From contig CP102272.1 of assembly GCA_025149125.1 (NCBI GenBank), forward strand, positions 3,596,001-3,660,000: 64,000 nucleotides of DNA, written 5' to 3'. Made by a program: the position numbers and the translations under genes. The notes under the pieces were generated by a model. It was not told the DNA's origin, searched no databases, and saw nothing but the letters and a program-made list of their open reading frames with translations. The DNA comes from [Clostridium] asparagiforme DSM 15981 (GTDB lineage: Bacteria > Bacillota > Clostridia > Lachnospirales > Lachnospiraceae). Below are positions 19,475 through 27,064 of this stretch, one piece after another (the first letter of the stretch is position 1; each line of letters begins with the position of its first letter).

Positions 19475-20359
19475 ATGAACAATCGAATACAATTATTGGA
19501 AGAACATTATGGGGCCTGCGCGAAACGGCCGGATCTGTACGGAATCATCATCCCCGGCAAGCGCGGCCGCCTTCTCTCGGTACTCTATACGGCAGAGGGG
19601 GCCGGCGTTCACCCAACGGTCATCCTTCTTCACGGAATACCCGGCTGCGAACAGAATTTTGACCTCGCCCAGGCCCTGCGCAGGGTTGGCTTTCACGTTC
19701 TGACGTTTCATTACAGCGGAAACTGGGGGAGCGACGGGAACTATTCCCTGAGAAATGATCTGGAGGATGCGCAAACGGTTTTGGACTTTGTCCTGTCGGA
19801 CGAAACCTATGGTTTTGACAAGAACCGCATCTATGCAGTTGGACACAGTCTGGGCGGATTTGTCTGCGGACAGCTGACTGCCAGGCCGGAGATCAAAGGG
19901 GGCGTTCTGCTCATGCCCTGCGATATCGGGCGGATCCGCCAAATTTCCCTTCAAAACAAAGAGACGGCTGCGGGTATCCGGGCTGTGCTCGAGGACAGCG
20001 CCCATTGGCTGAATGGGGTCACCGGGGAAGAACTCTTACGCGAGGCGGAAGAACACGGCCGACAGCTTTGCCTGGAAAGCGCAGCCCGGCAGCTGGCTAA
20101 GAAACCGCTTCTCTGTATCACGGGAACGCTGGATACCTGCACCCCCGGACGCTATCACTGCAGCCCCCTCATGGAGGCAATCCGCGCAGAGGGGGGAACG
20201 CTGCTTAAAAGCCTGGAATTCCCTACGGATCACTTTTTTTCGGATTACCGTCTGACGGTTGCGGAGTACGTGACAGAGTTTCTTGAGGGACTGGACGGGA
20301 CCCGGTCTCCTGCACGCGGTTCCGGTACTGAGTCGGAGTGCAGCCATAGTATTTCTTGA
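19475..20359 (+). CDS. Alpha/beta hydrolase, paralogue of the sensor domain of the facing regulator
   Basis: A 294-residue cytoplasmic alpha/beta-hydrolase of the esterase/prolyl-oligopeptidase-like kind. Catalytic triad candidates are visible: nucleophile Ser in AVGHSLGGF (about residue 125), Asp in TGTLDTCTP (about 223) and His in PTDHFFSD (about 252); the oxyanion region is LLHGIPGCEQNFD. Start MNNRIQ has AGAGGG about 9 nt upstream; the longer ORF from 19430 would begin inside the symporter gene. It is clearly similar along its length to the N-terminal part of the facing AraC-type protein (shared NLDLAQ/NFDLAQ, LRRxGFH, WGSxG, VLDFVL, GFDK). Its 3' end overlaps that gene by 137 bp on the opposite strand. 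Substrate unknown. Confidence 0.85.
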   Translation: MNNRIQLLEEHYGACAKRPDLYGIIIPGKRGRLLSVLYTAEGAGVHPTVILLHGIPGCEQNFDLAQALRRVGFHVLTFHYSGNWGSDGNYSLRNDLEDAQTVLDFVLSDETYGFDKNRIYAVGHSLGGFVCGQLTARPEIKGGVLLMPCDIGRIRQISLQNKETAAGIRAVLEDSAHWLNGVTGEELLREAEEHGRQLCLESAARQLAKKPLLCITGTLDTCTPGRYHCSPLMEAIRAEGGTLLKSLEFPTDHFFSDYRLTVAEYVTEFLEGLDGTRSPARGSGTESECSHSIS

Positions 20360-21467
20360 ATACTTTCATAAAATAAGAGGCCTCCTGGTAGCCTGAAAGC
20401 CGGGTGATATCCGATATGGGGAGGACGCTGCCCGCCAGGAGCCTCCCCGCCTCTTCCATTCTTAGTTTGAGTACCAGATCGGTAAAACTCCGCCCGGTAA
20501 TCTGCCGGATCAACTCGCTGACATAGGGAACGCTTACCTGAAAATACTCTGCCACATGCCCCAATGTAACGCCGGCCAGATTGCGCCGGATCAGATTGTT
20601 TAACTCCTCCTCAAAGGTGGCGTAATTAAAGCGCGAACGGCTGTGCTCGATATTTTCCAGCAGGAAATTGGCAATTTTCATGGAAATCTCCATGCGTATG
20701 TTGGAAAAATAATGGTCCGATGCCACGCGGTGCCACTGGATCTGATGGCCGGGATAGTTTTTCAGTTTCTGCATAAAGGACAAGGTTCCGGCCTGCTCGG
20801 AAACCACCTCGTCCTCGGGGCTGCTGATCCACAGAATCGGCTTTTTCGCCAATTCTTCAATGTAGGGCTCGATGGAAAATGTGTCCAGATGTTCCTTGAT
20901 TTCCCGGATGAGCGTCTGGCTGTCCGTACCGTTGACATAGGGGATCCCCTCCTCAATGGTACACGCGATGCTCTGGCTGTAGCTTTTGCCGCCTTTCCCC
21001 AACAGGTACATTTTTCCGAAATCGCAGGGCGCCAAAAACACGCCGCCCCTCACCTCCGGATAAAGTGCAATCATGCGGGCTGCCGTTATGCAGCCCAGGC
21101 TGTGGCCGATGAAAAAAATATTCTTTTTATCAAATCCATGCTGTGTGTCCGTCAGCACAAAGTCCAGCACGGCCTGCGTGTCCTTGATGCTGCCATTAAA
21201 GGAAAACTGGCCTTCGCTGCCCCAGCTCCCCCGATAAAAAAATACAACAGAATGAAAGCCCATCCGTCTGAGGGATTGGGCTAAATCCAGGTTCTTTTCA
21301 TGTCCGGGGTAACCGTGGGTGAAAATCAGCACCGGGTGCATACCTTGTCCGCCAACGGTATAAATCGTACACAAAATACGCCCCTGCTGTCCGGCAACAG
21401 CCGTTGAAAAAAGAGTCGCCCCCTGTCCGGTCCGGTCCCGGTCGAGATAAAGGGAATCTAGCTTCAT
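20223..21467 (-). CDS. Alpha/beta hydrolase fused to AraC-type DNA-binding domain
   Basis: A 414-residue fusion. Residues 1-270 are an alpha/beta-hydrolase domain with an intact triad: IGHSLGCI (Ser about 125), SSPEDEVVS (Asp) and VASDHYFSN (His). Residues about 285-385 are an AraC/XylS double helix-turn-helix: first helix pair LGHVAEYFQVSVPYVSELI, second ISDITRLSGYQEASYFMKVF followed by the classical KKYYGCTPTQYR. A 30-residue basic, proline-rich tail overlaps the facing hydrolase gene. The start MKLDSLYLD is selected by GGGGAG 8 nt upstream; a 56-codon longer ORF would run into the promoter. I infer that the hydrolase domain binds, and may hydrolyse, an ester-like ligand and that the protein controls the symporter-hydrolase operon. 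A purely structural, inactive sensor is the alternative. Confidence 0.88.
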   Translation of the reverse strand: MKLDSLYLDRDRTGQGATLFSTAVAGQQGRILCTIYTVGGQGMHPVLIFTHGYPGHEKNLDLAQSLRRMGFHSVVFFYRGSWGSEGQFSFNGSIKDTQAVLDFVLTDTQHGFDKKNIFFIGHSLGCITAARMIALYPEVRGGVFLAPCDFGKMYLLGKGGKSYSQSIACTIEEGIPYVNGTDSQTLIREIKEHLDTFSIEPYIEELAKKPILWISSPEDEVVSEQAGTLSFMQKLKNYPGHQIQWHRVASDHYFSNIRMEISMKIANFLLENIEHSRSRFNYATFEEELNNLIRRNLAGVTLGHVAEYFQVSVPYVSELIRQITGRSFTDLVLKLRMEEAGRLLAGSVLPISDITRLSGYQEASYFMKVFKKYYGCTPTQYRNRVQETGSRPVPQETLSRTPQPSDGNPKKSDP

Positions 21468-21558
21468 CGGCACTCCCCTCCTCACGCGCAAATTCCGCCC
21501 GGCCATTGTCGCATATCCGGCCGGATGCGGTATTAAAACCATGCGTTTTGCTGAATAT

Positions 21559-21587
21559 AGTATATCAGACTCAACCGGTAAATTCAA
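21559..21587 (-). promoter_or_regulatory. Sigma-A promoter of the hydrolase-AraC gene
   Basis: On the minus strand TTGAAT (21587-21582), 17-bp spacer, TATACT (21564-21559). The leader is about 85 nt. The spacer holds CCGGTTGAGTC but I see no repeat shared with the symporter promoter. Confidence 0.75.
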
Positions 21588-21644
21588 ATCATTGTTGCTG
21601 AAATCGGGAAACTGAAATCGGGAAACACACGCCATTTGAGCGGG

Positions 21645-22385
21645 CTACAAAATCTCCGTGATCTTGTTGATGGACCAGACCCGGACGCTGATTTCCCGCA
21701 GCCCGGAGCCGCAGTATTCGCAGAATTTGCTGCCGAGACGGGTCACCGGCGCGCCGCAGTTGGGGCAGGTGAGCCCCACCGCGGTAGCCCCGTCCTGCAG
21801 CAGGGCTGCATCCTGTATGTACACCAGCTCCGTGTTGTATTTCGTCTGAACCCTGCGCTCCCGGCTGCCGCTCACCAGCTCCCCGGCGGCGTTCTCCGTG
21901 TAGTGCAGGCAGCCCACCGCGGACTGCACGAGAATCGCACAGGTGCCGCCCTCTTTCTGATAGTGGGCGATCTCCGTCTGGTGTACGGTGATATTCCGGA
22001 AATACTCCCGCTGCCCGCTGCCCTTTAACTCCGCCACCTTGAATCCGATCTGGCGGCGCAGCTCCTCAGAGGCGTCCACCAGCAGGGCCTCGTCCCGCGC
22101 GTCGATGGCCCGAAGCGCGGACTTCACCATATTTTCCGTCTTCTGCTGGAACTCCTTCCAGTTAAATTCCGGAAAATCCCGTTGAATCTGAGGCAGAAAT
22201 ACCTTGGTCATGCCGGAGACGGACTTGGGCGTCTCCTCCAAGCGGTCCGCCTGCTGTTCCAGAACCTTTCCCAGAACCCGGGCGCTGTAGAGAACGGCCC
22301 CGATCTTCCGGCGCAGAAAACAGAATCCCCAGATTCCGAGAACCGCCCCAAGGGCCACAAGGACCAGGGTGAACGAATGTTCCAT
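21645..22385 (-). CDS. Membrane-anchored Tim44-like protein with C-terminal zinc ribbon
   Basis: 246 residues. One N-terminal membrane segment (about 5-24), a basic/alpha-helical region, then a domain resembling the Tim44-like fold (about 60-195) and a C-terminal zinc ribbon CPNCGAPV...FCEYCGSGL with four cysteines. Proteins of this architecture are common in Firmicutes and unstudied. Good AGGAGG site 6 nt before the ATG. It is the last of a run of leftward genes; the next promoter belongs to the hydrolase-AraC gene 80 bp further. Confidence 0.75.
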   Translation of the reverse strand: MEHSFTLVLVALGAVLGIWGFCFLRRKIGAVLYSARVLGKVLEQQADRLEETPKSVSGMTKVFLPQIQRDFPEFNWKEFQQKTENMVKSALRAIDARDEALLVDASEELRRQIGFKVAELKGSGQREYFRNITVHQTEIAHYQKEGGTCAILVQSAVGCLHYTENAAGELVSGSRERRVQTKYNTELVYIQDAALLQDGATAVGLTCPNCGAPVTRLGSKFCEYCGSGLREISVRVWSINKITEIL

Positions 22386-22441
22386 GTCTTACCTCCTAAT
22401 GGATTGTTGTTGCCGCCCTTGATCCCCGGCTGCCGGAACGG

Positions 22442-23131
22442 TCAGGGGCAAAACGGGAATTTACCCGCCCGGCGCAGTTCCTCCTCATAAAATCGGATGC
22501 AGTTCTCGTAAGCTGTGCGGTTAAATGCGTATCCCGTATCCTTAAGCCACCGTATATGCCGTTCATCCTGGCAATAAGGCAGCGTGTAGTTCATTCTGCG
22601 CCGGTAAAGCTCCTCGTCCCAATGTTCCGAGATCCAGAGGCGCCAGTCCCGGCTGCCCACCTGCTCCAGGGCGATGTTGTCGCCGTACCTGGCCCAGTCA
22701 TCCTCTGTGTATGCCTCCAGGCACAGGATTCCGGAAACCATTTCCCGCCCGGGATCCCATTCGCTGTGATCCACATACCCAATCCGGTCCCAGAACACGG
22801 CGCCGCCCTGTTTGCGGACCGCCGTCACGATCACAATGCAGCTCAGGTCCAGATCGTCCTCACAGACCAGAATTGGCAGATTCACCGGCTCCTCCTGCCA
22901 TAGCAGCTGATGGATGTACCGGACCTCGCCCCGGTTTTGCATCCCGGGCCCCCAGGCAGGGCAGAGGCCGTTTAAAGACTTGAACCGTTTCAGATCGTTG
23001 TCCCCGTTCTCCCGAACAAAGCGGTCCGTCAGCTCCGCAACGGAGATGCCGTCCACCAGGAGATAGTGCTCCTCATAGCCATAGGGCGTAGTGACCGGGG
23101 ATACTGTGATTTCATTGTACCTTATCTCCAT
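22442..23131 (-). CDS. Hypothetical protein
   Basis: A soluble 229-residue protein I do not recognise. It is acidic and rich in Trp, Tyr and Arg (PYGYEEHYLLVDGISVAEL near the N terminus; ISEHWDEELYRRRMNYTLP in the second half), with no signal peptide or membrane segment. Start MEIRYNEI is preferred because the upstream gene ends 4 bp before it and GGGAG precedes it; the longer form from 23158 would overlap that gene. Tight spacing suggests co-expression with the NimA-like flavoprotein. Confidence 0.65.
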   Translation of the reverse strand: MEIRYNEITVSPVTTPYGYEEHYLLVDGISVAELTDRFVRENGDNDLKRFKSLNGLCPAWGPGMQNRGEVRYIHQLLWQEEPVNLPILVCEDDLDLSCIVIVTAVRKQGGAVFWDRIGYVDHSEWDPGREMVSGILCLEAYTEDDWARYGDNIALEQVGSRDWRLWISEHWDEELYRRRMNYTLPYCQDERHIRWLKDTGYAFNRTAYENCIRFYEEELRRAGKFPFCP

Positions 23132-23135
23132 GGCC

Positions 23136-23606
23136 CTACTCCCGCACCTTGGCGGCAAGCTCTTCCACGGTAAGGGCGAGCACCGCCGTCCGGCCCAGAG
23201 CTGCGTCCGGGAACTCCCAGTCCGTCTTTCCCGTATAGTGCTCCATGATGCAGGTCAGGGCCCGCCGCTTCTCTTCTGGGTCCGTCAGCTCCCGGACCGT
23301 GCCGGAACCGATGACGCTTTGGTAGCGGAAGGAGTAGGAGCAGGCCGCGTCTCCCTCGTGCAGCTCATGGGCTGTGTCCAGCTCAAAACCGGCGGTCCCG
23401 TTTCTGCGCGCCAGCTCCATTTTCCGGCCTTCCCGGGCGCCATGGAAATAGAAGATCCGCCGGCCGCCCTCCCGGGCGTATCCGAAGTTGAGGGGTACGA
23501 TATAAGGCCGGTCCCCGTCCACAAAACCCAGACGGCAGACCTGGCAGGAACCAATCAGCGTATCGATGCGCTCCTGATCCGTGAGTTCATGTTCGTTTCT
23601 TCGCAT
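23136..23606 (-). CDS. Pyridoxamine 5'-phosphate oxidase-like flavoprotein (NimA-like)
   Basis: 156 residues of the split-barrel FMN-binding fold. Landmarks: CQVCRLGFVDGDRPYIVPLNF (family beta1-beta2) and IFYFHGAREGRKMELAR with the FMN-phosphate-binding region. Homologues include NimA-type 5-nitroimidazole reductases; that activity cannot be assumed from sequence. AAAGGAG lies 9 nt upstream of ATG. Confidence 0.85.
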   Translation of the reverse strand: MRRNEHELTDQERIDTLIGSCQVCRLGFVDGDRPYIVPLNFGYAREGGRRIFYFHGAREGRKMELARRNGTAGFELDTAHELHEGDAACSYSFRYQSVIGSGTVRELTDPEEKRRALTCIMEHYTGKTDWEFPDAALGRTAVLALTVEELAAKVRE

Positions 23607-23678
23607 ATGTATATTCTCCTTTTGTTTGGCCGGAAATGCGCCGGGCCGTTGGATTGCGGCTCCATTTGATACCGCCCG

Positions 23679-24665
23679 TCAGCGCGTTCCCGTCCCGCCG
23701 CCGTCCAGGTAGTTCATGCGCCGGAAGCTGCCCTCGTCGAATCGGTACTCCGGCGTCGCAAAGGGATAGGTGACCTCGTCCACGTAGTACCAAGGGTCCT
23801 CCTGGTGAAGCGGATTGTTCAGCACGTGGAACTGCTGGGCCGGCATATAGCTCTGGGCCAGCAGAAACGCCTTTCGCCCCTGTCCGTCCTCGCAGACGTC
23901 CGCCACCATCACCACATGGCCAGGGCTTCCGCCTCTCAGAAACACGTCGCCGATCTGAACGTCCCCGATGTCGGCGGGCCTGGATTCCTCCCACATGGAC
24001 AGGGTGCTGGAATAGGAAAACGCGATAAACAGATAGCGCTCAAATGCCTCATAGGAATCGTCGTAGGAGGCGCTCTGGCTCCAGCTCACCGAATTTCCGT
24101 TCACCTTCACTCTCCCGCCGTCCCGGTAGGTGGGGTAATCGAACCAGAAGCCGTTCACAAAATGGAACCCGATCTTTTCCGGCTGGCCGGAATGCCAGAA
24201 ATATTCCGCGTACATCCGCATCACCGAGTCCGCGCACTGCTGTACATCCCCGCTCTCCAGAACCGGCATGGCAAACACTGCCGCTGCCGCTTCCTGGTTT
24301 CCCTTTAAGCGCCCATCGTAGAGATGGACCGGCTCGCCGTCCGGCAGCAGGGAGAAATTCCGCACAAAGCTCCCGAAGCTCCCTTCCTCCTGGTGAACTC
24401 TGGAAAATCCCTCCGGCGCCGGGAAACGGCTCTCCAGCGTGGTCCCGTCCGGGTTGATGGCCCAGGCATGTCCCGGCCCTCCGGTTTCCTCCGCCTGCGT
24501 CTCAGTGGTAAGAGGACGCGCCTCGCGGCTGTTCTCAGTCGAGAGAACGGTCTGCTCCAAGGGGTTACCGGAAGCGGTACGCTCTCCCGCGCTTCCTCCC
24601 CCCGCGCAGCCCGCCGCAGCCAGCGCTGTGCACATAACAAGCATCAAAAAACCACTCCGTCTCAT
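23679..24665 (-). CDS. DUF4846 lipoprotein
   Basis: 328 residues. Signal peptide with lipobox AAAGC at residues 16-20 (LAAAGCAGGG), a Ser/Thr/Glu-rich linker, then a DUF4846-like domain: HLYDGRLKGNQEAAAAVF, MRMYAEYFWHSG, GFWFDYPTYRDGGRVKVNG and GDVFLRGGSPGHVVMVADV. The last segment with GHVVMVADV resembles NlpC/amidase-type folds, with a conserved His, but no catalytic Cys is seen. Likely tethered to the outer face of the membrane. Function unknown. Confidence 0.8.
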   Translation of the reverse strand: MRRSGFLMLVMCTALAAAGCAGGGSAGERTASGNPLEQTVLSTENSREARPLTTETQAEETGGPGHAWAINPDGTTLESRFPAPEGFSRVHQEEGSFGSFVRNFSLLPDGEPVHLYDGRLKGNQEAAAAVFAMPVLESGDVQQCADSVMRMYAEYFWHSGQPEKIGFHFVNGFWFDYPTYRDGGRVKVNGNSVSWSQSASYDDSYEAFERYLFIAFSYSSTLSMWEESRPADIGDVQIGDVFLRGGSPGHVVMVADVCEDGQGRKAFLLAQSYMPAQQFHVLNNPLHQEDPWYYVDEVTYPFATPEYRFDEGSFRRMNYLDGGGTGTR

Positions 24666-24717
24666 CGCTCACTTCCTTTCCATTTCGCCCCGGAGCCTCT
24701 GCCCTGAGTCTGCCGTA

Positions 24718-25515
24718 TCAGCGGACTCGCCAGCGCAGGCTGTAGGCCGAGATCCAGGTGCCGACCCCGGGCGGAAATTCCTCCACCCCCTCCGTGTCGG
24801 CAAAAAACACCTGCCCATCCGCAACGCAGAGGCTAACCCCATACAGATCCGACATGTAGTTGTCCTCTGCCGGTCTCAGATTGAGGGCGGTCACTCCCTC
24901 GAACACAAGCTCCACTCCCGGGCTCCACTGACAGTCAAATTCCATGGTCACCCGACGGATGTCATCCACCGGACACACGGTACCGTCCTCGTTGGCGTGT
25001 GCACCGCTGACATAGGAAAGCTCCCGCAGCAGGCTGTCGTGAAACCCGCAGACCTCCTTTAGCAGGTACTCGGCATCCCCGGGAGTTTCCACATAATTCC
25101 AGCCCGGCTCGTCGCTGGTATAACATCTGCCCTCAAAGGGGCTTCCCTCTACGGGCACGGACTCTCCCCGCAGCAGGCGGCACAGCAGCTCCCGCTGCTC
25201 AAACAGCCAGGGGACGCCTATGTACTCGAAAAATTTCGTCTCCCCCGACAGTTCCCGCTCAAAGCCCGGCATCCGCACCGAACCCCTATCCGACCTGCGC
25301 CATATCCAGTCCGGAGAATTCCCCGGCACAATCATGTTGATCAGAACCGGGTGCCCCTGGGCTTCCCGGTCCAGATAGTCGAAGAACCTCATGCTGCCGC
25401 CGTTTTCACCCGGCATCCGCACCAGGCGGCGCTCATACCATCCCGTGTTGACCAGGGCGTAGACCTCGGATTTGAAGTAACGCCCCGTCTCCTTGTCCAA
25501 AACACGAACCTTCAC
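24718..25515 (-). CDS. Hypothetical protein with FHDS motif
   Basis: 265 residues, soluble, begins at a GTG with AGGAGG 8 nt upstream. The second half (CGFHDSLLRELSYVSGAHANEDG onward, seen as GFHDSLLREL and YVSGAHANED) resembles a widespread family of short clostridial hypothetical proteins of unknown role; the N-terminal 110 residues look like a separate segment with MRFFDYLDREAQG. I do not recognise a function. Position before the DUF4846 gene (52 bp) suggests one transcript. Confidence 0.65.
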   Translation of the reverse strand: MKVRVLDKETGRYFKSEVYALVNTGWYERRLVRMPGENGGSMRFFDYLDREAQGHPVLINMIVPGNSPDWIWRRSDRGSVRMPGFERELSGETKFFEYIGVPWLFEQRELLCRLLRGESVPVEGSPFEGRCYTSDEPGWNYVETPGDAEYLLKEVCGFHDSLLRELSYVSGAHANEDGTVCPVDDIRRVTMEFDCQWSPGVELVFEGVTALNLRPAEDNYMSDLYGVSLCVADGQVFFADTEGVEEFPPGVGTWISAYSLRWRVR

Positions 25516-25540
25516 CGCGATTCCTCCTCCGCTCCCGGCT

Positions 25541-26869
25541 CTACGACACGAACCGGTAGCTCCCGTCCCCGTCCGCCTTCAGGCCCGTGGAAAAGAACTC
25601 CTTCGCCGCCCGGATCAGATACTCCGTGTCCAAAACTCCCCCGGTCTCATAGGGCGAGTGCATGGCCAGCTCCGGCAGCCCGATATCCGCGGTGTTCAAT
25701 GCCACGTGGGTATTGGAAATATTTCCTAGTGTCGAACCGCCGGCCATGTCGGAGCGGTTGGTGAAGGTCTGCACCGGCACGCACGCCTTCTCGCAAATCG
25801 AGCGGAACACAGCCGCCGATACCGCGTCCGTGGTGTACTTCTGGTTGGCGTTGAACTTGATCACAATACCGCCGTTCAGGTATGGACGGTTGGTGGGGTC
25901 CGCCTTGTCCGCGTAGTTTGGATGCACGCCGTGGGCGTTGTCCGCGGAGACCATAAAGCTGGAGGCCAGGGCGGTCAGATACTGCTCCTCCGTCCGGCCC
26001 AGCGCCGTGTTCAGCCGCTTTAATGTGTCCAAAAGGAAGGTGGATGCCGCGCCCTGCTTGGTGGTGCTGCCCACCTCCTCGTTGTCCAGCACCGCGTGGA
26101 CGGACACGCTGTGAGGATTACCGCCCGCCAGGAAGCCTTCCAGGGAACCGAAGGCGCACTGAAGGTCGTCGATGCGGCCGCAGGAGAAAAATTCCTCCCC
26201 GGCGCCCCAGACCGAACCCTTCATCCGGTTGTACAGGTACAGATCATGGCCCAGAATGTCTTCCTCCGCAACGCCCGCGCTCTGTGCGACGGTTTTCATC
26301 AGGGTGCCCGCCGCAGCCTCGCCGCCGTACAGGGGCAGCATGTCGGACTGGGCGTTGTAGGCGTAGCCGTCGTTGACCTGCCGGTTCATGTGGATGGCCA
26401 GGTTGGGGATCATGACCAGGTCGCGGTCAACGTTCACCAGCTTCGTCTGAAGGCCGTCCGCGGTCCGCACCACCAGCCGCCCGGCGATGGACAAGGGCCG
26501 GTCAAACCAGGGCGCGCAGAGCATACCGCCGTATTTCTCCACGTTCAGCTTCACATAGCGGCCTTCCACCTTCATTTCCGGATTCTCCTTGATCTTGAAC
26601 GCAGGGGAATCGCTGTGGCTGGAAATGATCTGGAATCCGGTGAAATCCCTGCACGGAACCTGAAATGCGATCAGCGAGGACATGTTGCGGGTGACAAAAT
26701 AGCGCCCTCCGGCCTCTATGCTCCAGCAATCCGCCTCCTTTAACTCCTCAAACCCCTCGCCGCGAAGGCGCGCCGCCATATTTTCCACCGCGTGGAAGCT
26801 GGTGGGGCTGTTCTCCAGGAATGTCAGCAGCTTCTCCGTGATATCTCTCGTGTTTACTCTCTCATCCAT
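25541..26869 (-). CDS. apeB: Aspartyl aminopeptidase, M18 family
   Basis: Cleaves N-terminal acidic residues from peptides in the cytoplasm. 442 residues. The co-catalytic zinc ligands are visible: SSHSDSPAFKIKENP (His-x-Asp), HAVLDNEEVGS (catalytic Glu pair), VSADNAHGVHPNYADK and, near the end, GGSTLGNISNTHVALNTADIGLPELAMHS (seen as GGSTLGNI and ELAMHSPYET). AAGGAG lies 10 nt before the ATG. Confidence 0.95.
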   Translation of the reverse strand: MDERVNTRDITEKLLTFLENSPTSFHAVENMAARLRGEGFEELKEADCWSIEAGGRYFVTRNMSSLIAFQVPCRDFTGFQIISSHSDSPAFKIKENPEMKVEGRYVKLNVEKYGGMLCAPWFDRPLSIAGRLVVRTADGLQTKLVNVDRDLVMIPNLAIHMNRQVNDGYAYNAQSDMLPLYGGEAAAGTLMKTVAQSAGVAEEDILGHDLYLYNRMKGSVWGAGEEFFSCGRIDDLQCAFGSLEGFLAGGNPHSVSVHAVLDNEEVGSTTKQGAASTFLLDTLKRLNTALGRTEEQYLTALASSFMVSADNAHGVHPNYADKADPTNRPYLNGGIVIKFNANQKYTTDAVSAAVFRSICEKACVPVQTFTNRSDMAGGSTLGNISNTHVALNTADIGLPELAMHSPYETGGVLDTEYLIRAAKEFFSTGLKADGDGSYRFVS

Positions 26870-26978
26870 TTGTCAACTCTCCTTTTATTTCCGCAACAGC
26901 AGCGCGCCAGGGTCCGGAGTTCCTGAGTCTGACGGCCGCCCGCGGAGTATTCGTCTCTGCTCACAGCGGACGGGACCG

Positions 26979-27045
26979 TCATGTTTCCGCCCCGGACAGC
27001 TTACTGCCCGGCTGTATTACCGCCCCGGACACATTTCCGCCCCGG
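26979..27045. repeat. Four tandem 16-17-bp repeats
   Basis: Units end in CCGCCCCGG (one in CTGCCCGG): 26979-26995, 26996-27011, 27012-27028 and 27029-27045, directly downstream of the permease stop. Unit length 17, 16, 17, 17. The GC-rich repeats may slow or end transcription of the permease gene; the 195-bp gap otherwise shows nothing. Confidence 0.7.
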
Positions 27046-27064
27046 CCGGTTTCAACGCCTCTCT

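Noticed and set aside
27015..27048. CRISPR array in the 17-bp repeats
   Set aside because: No spacers; units are contiguous and too short, and no cas genes are present.
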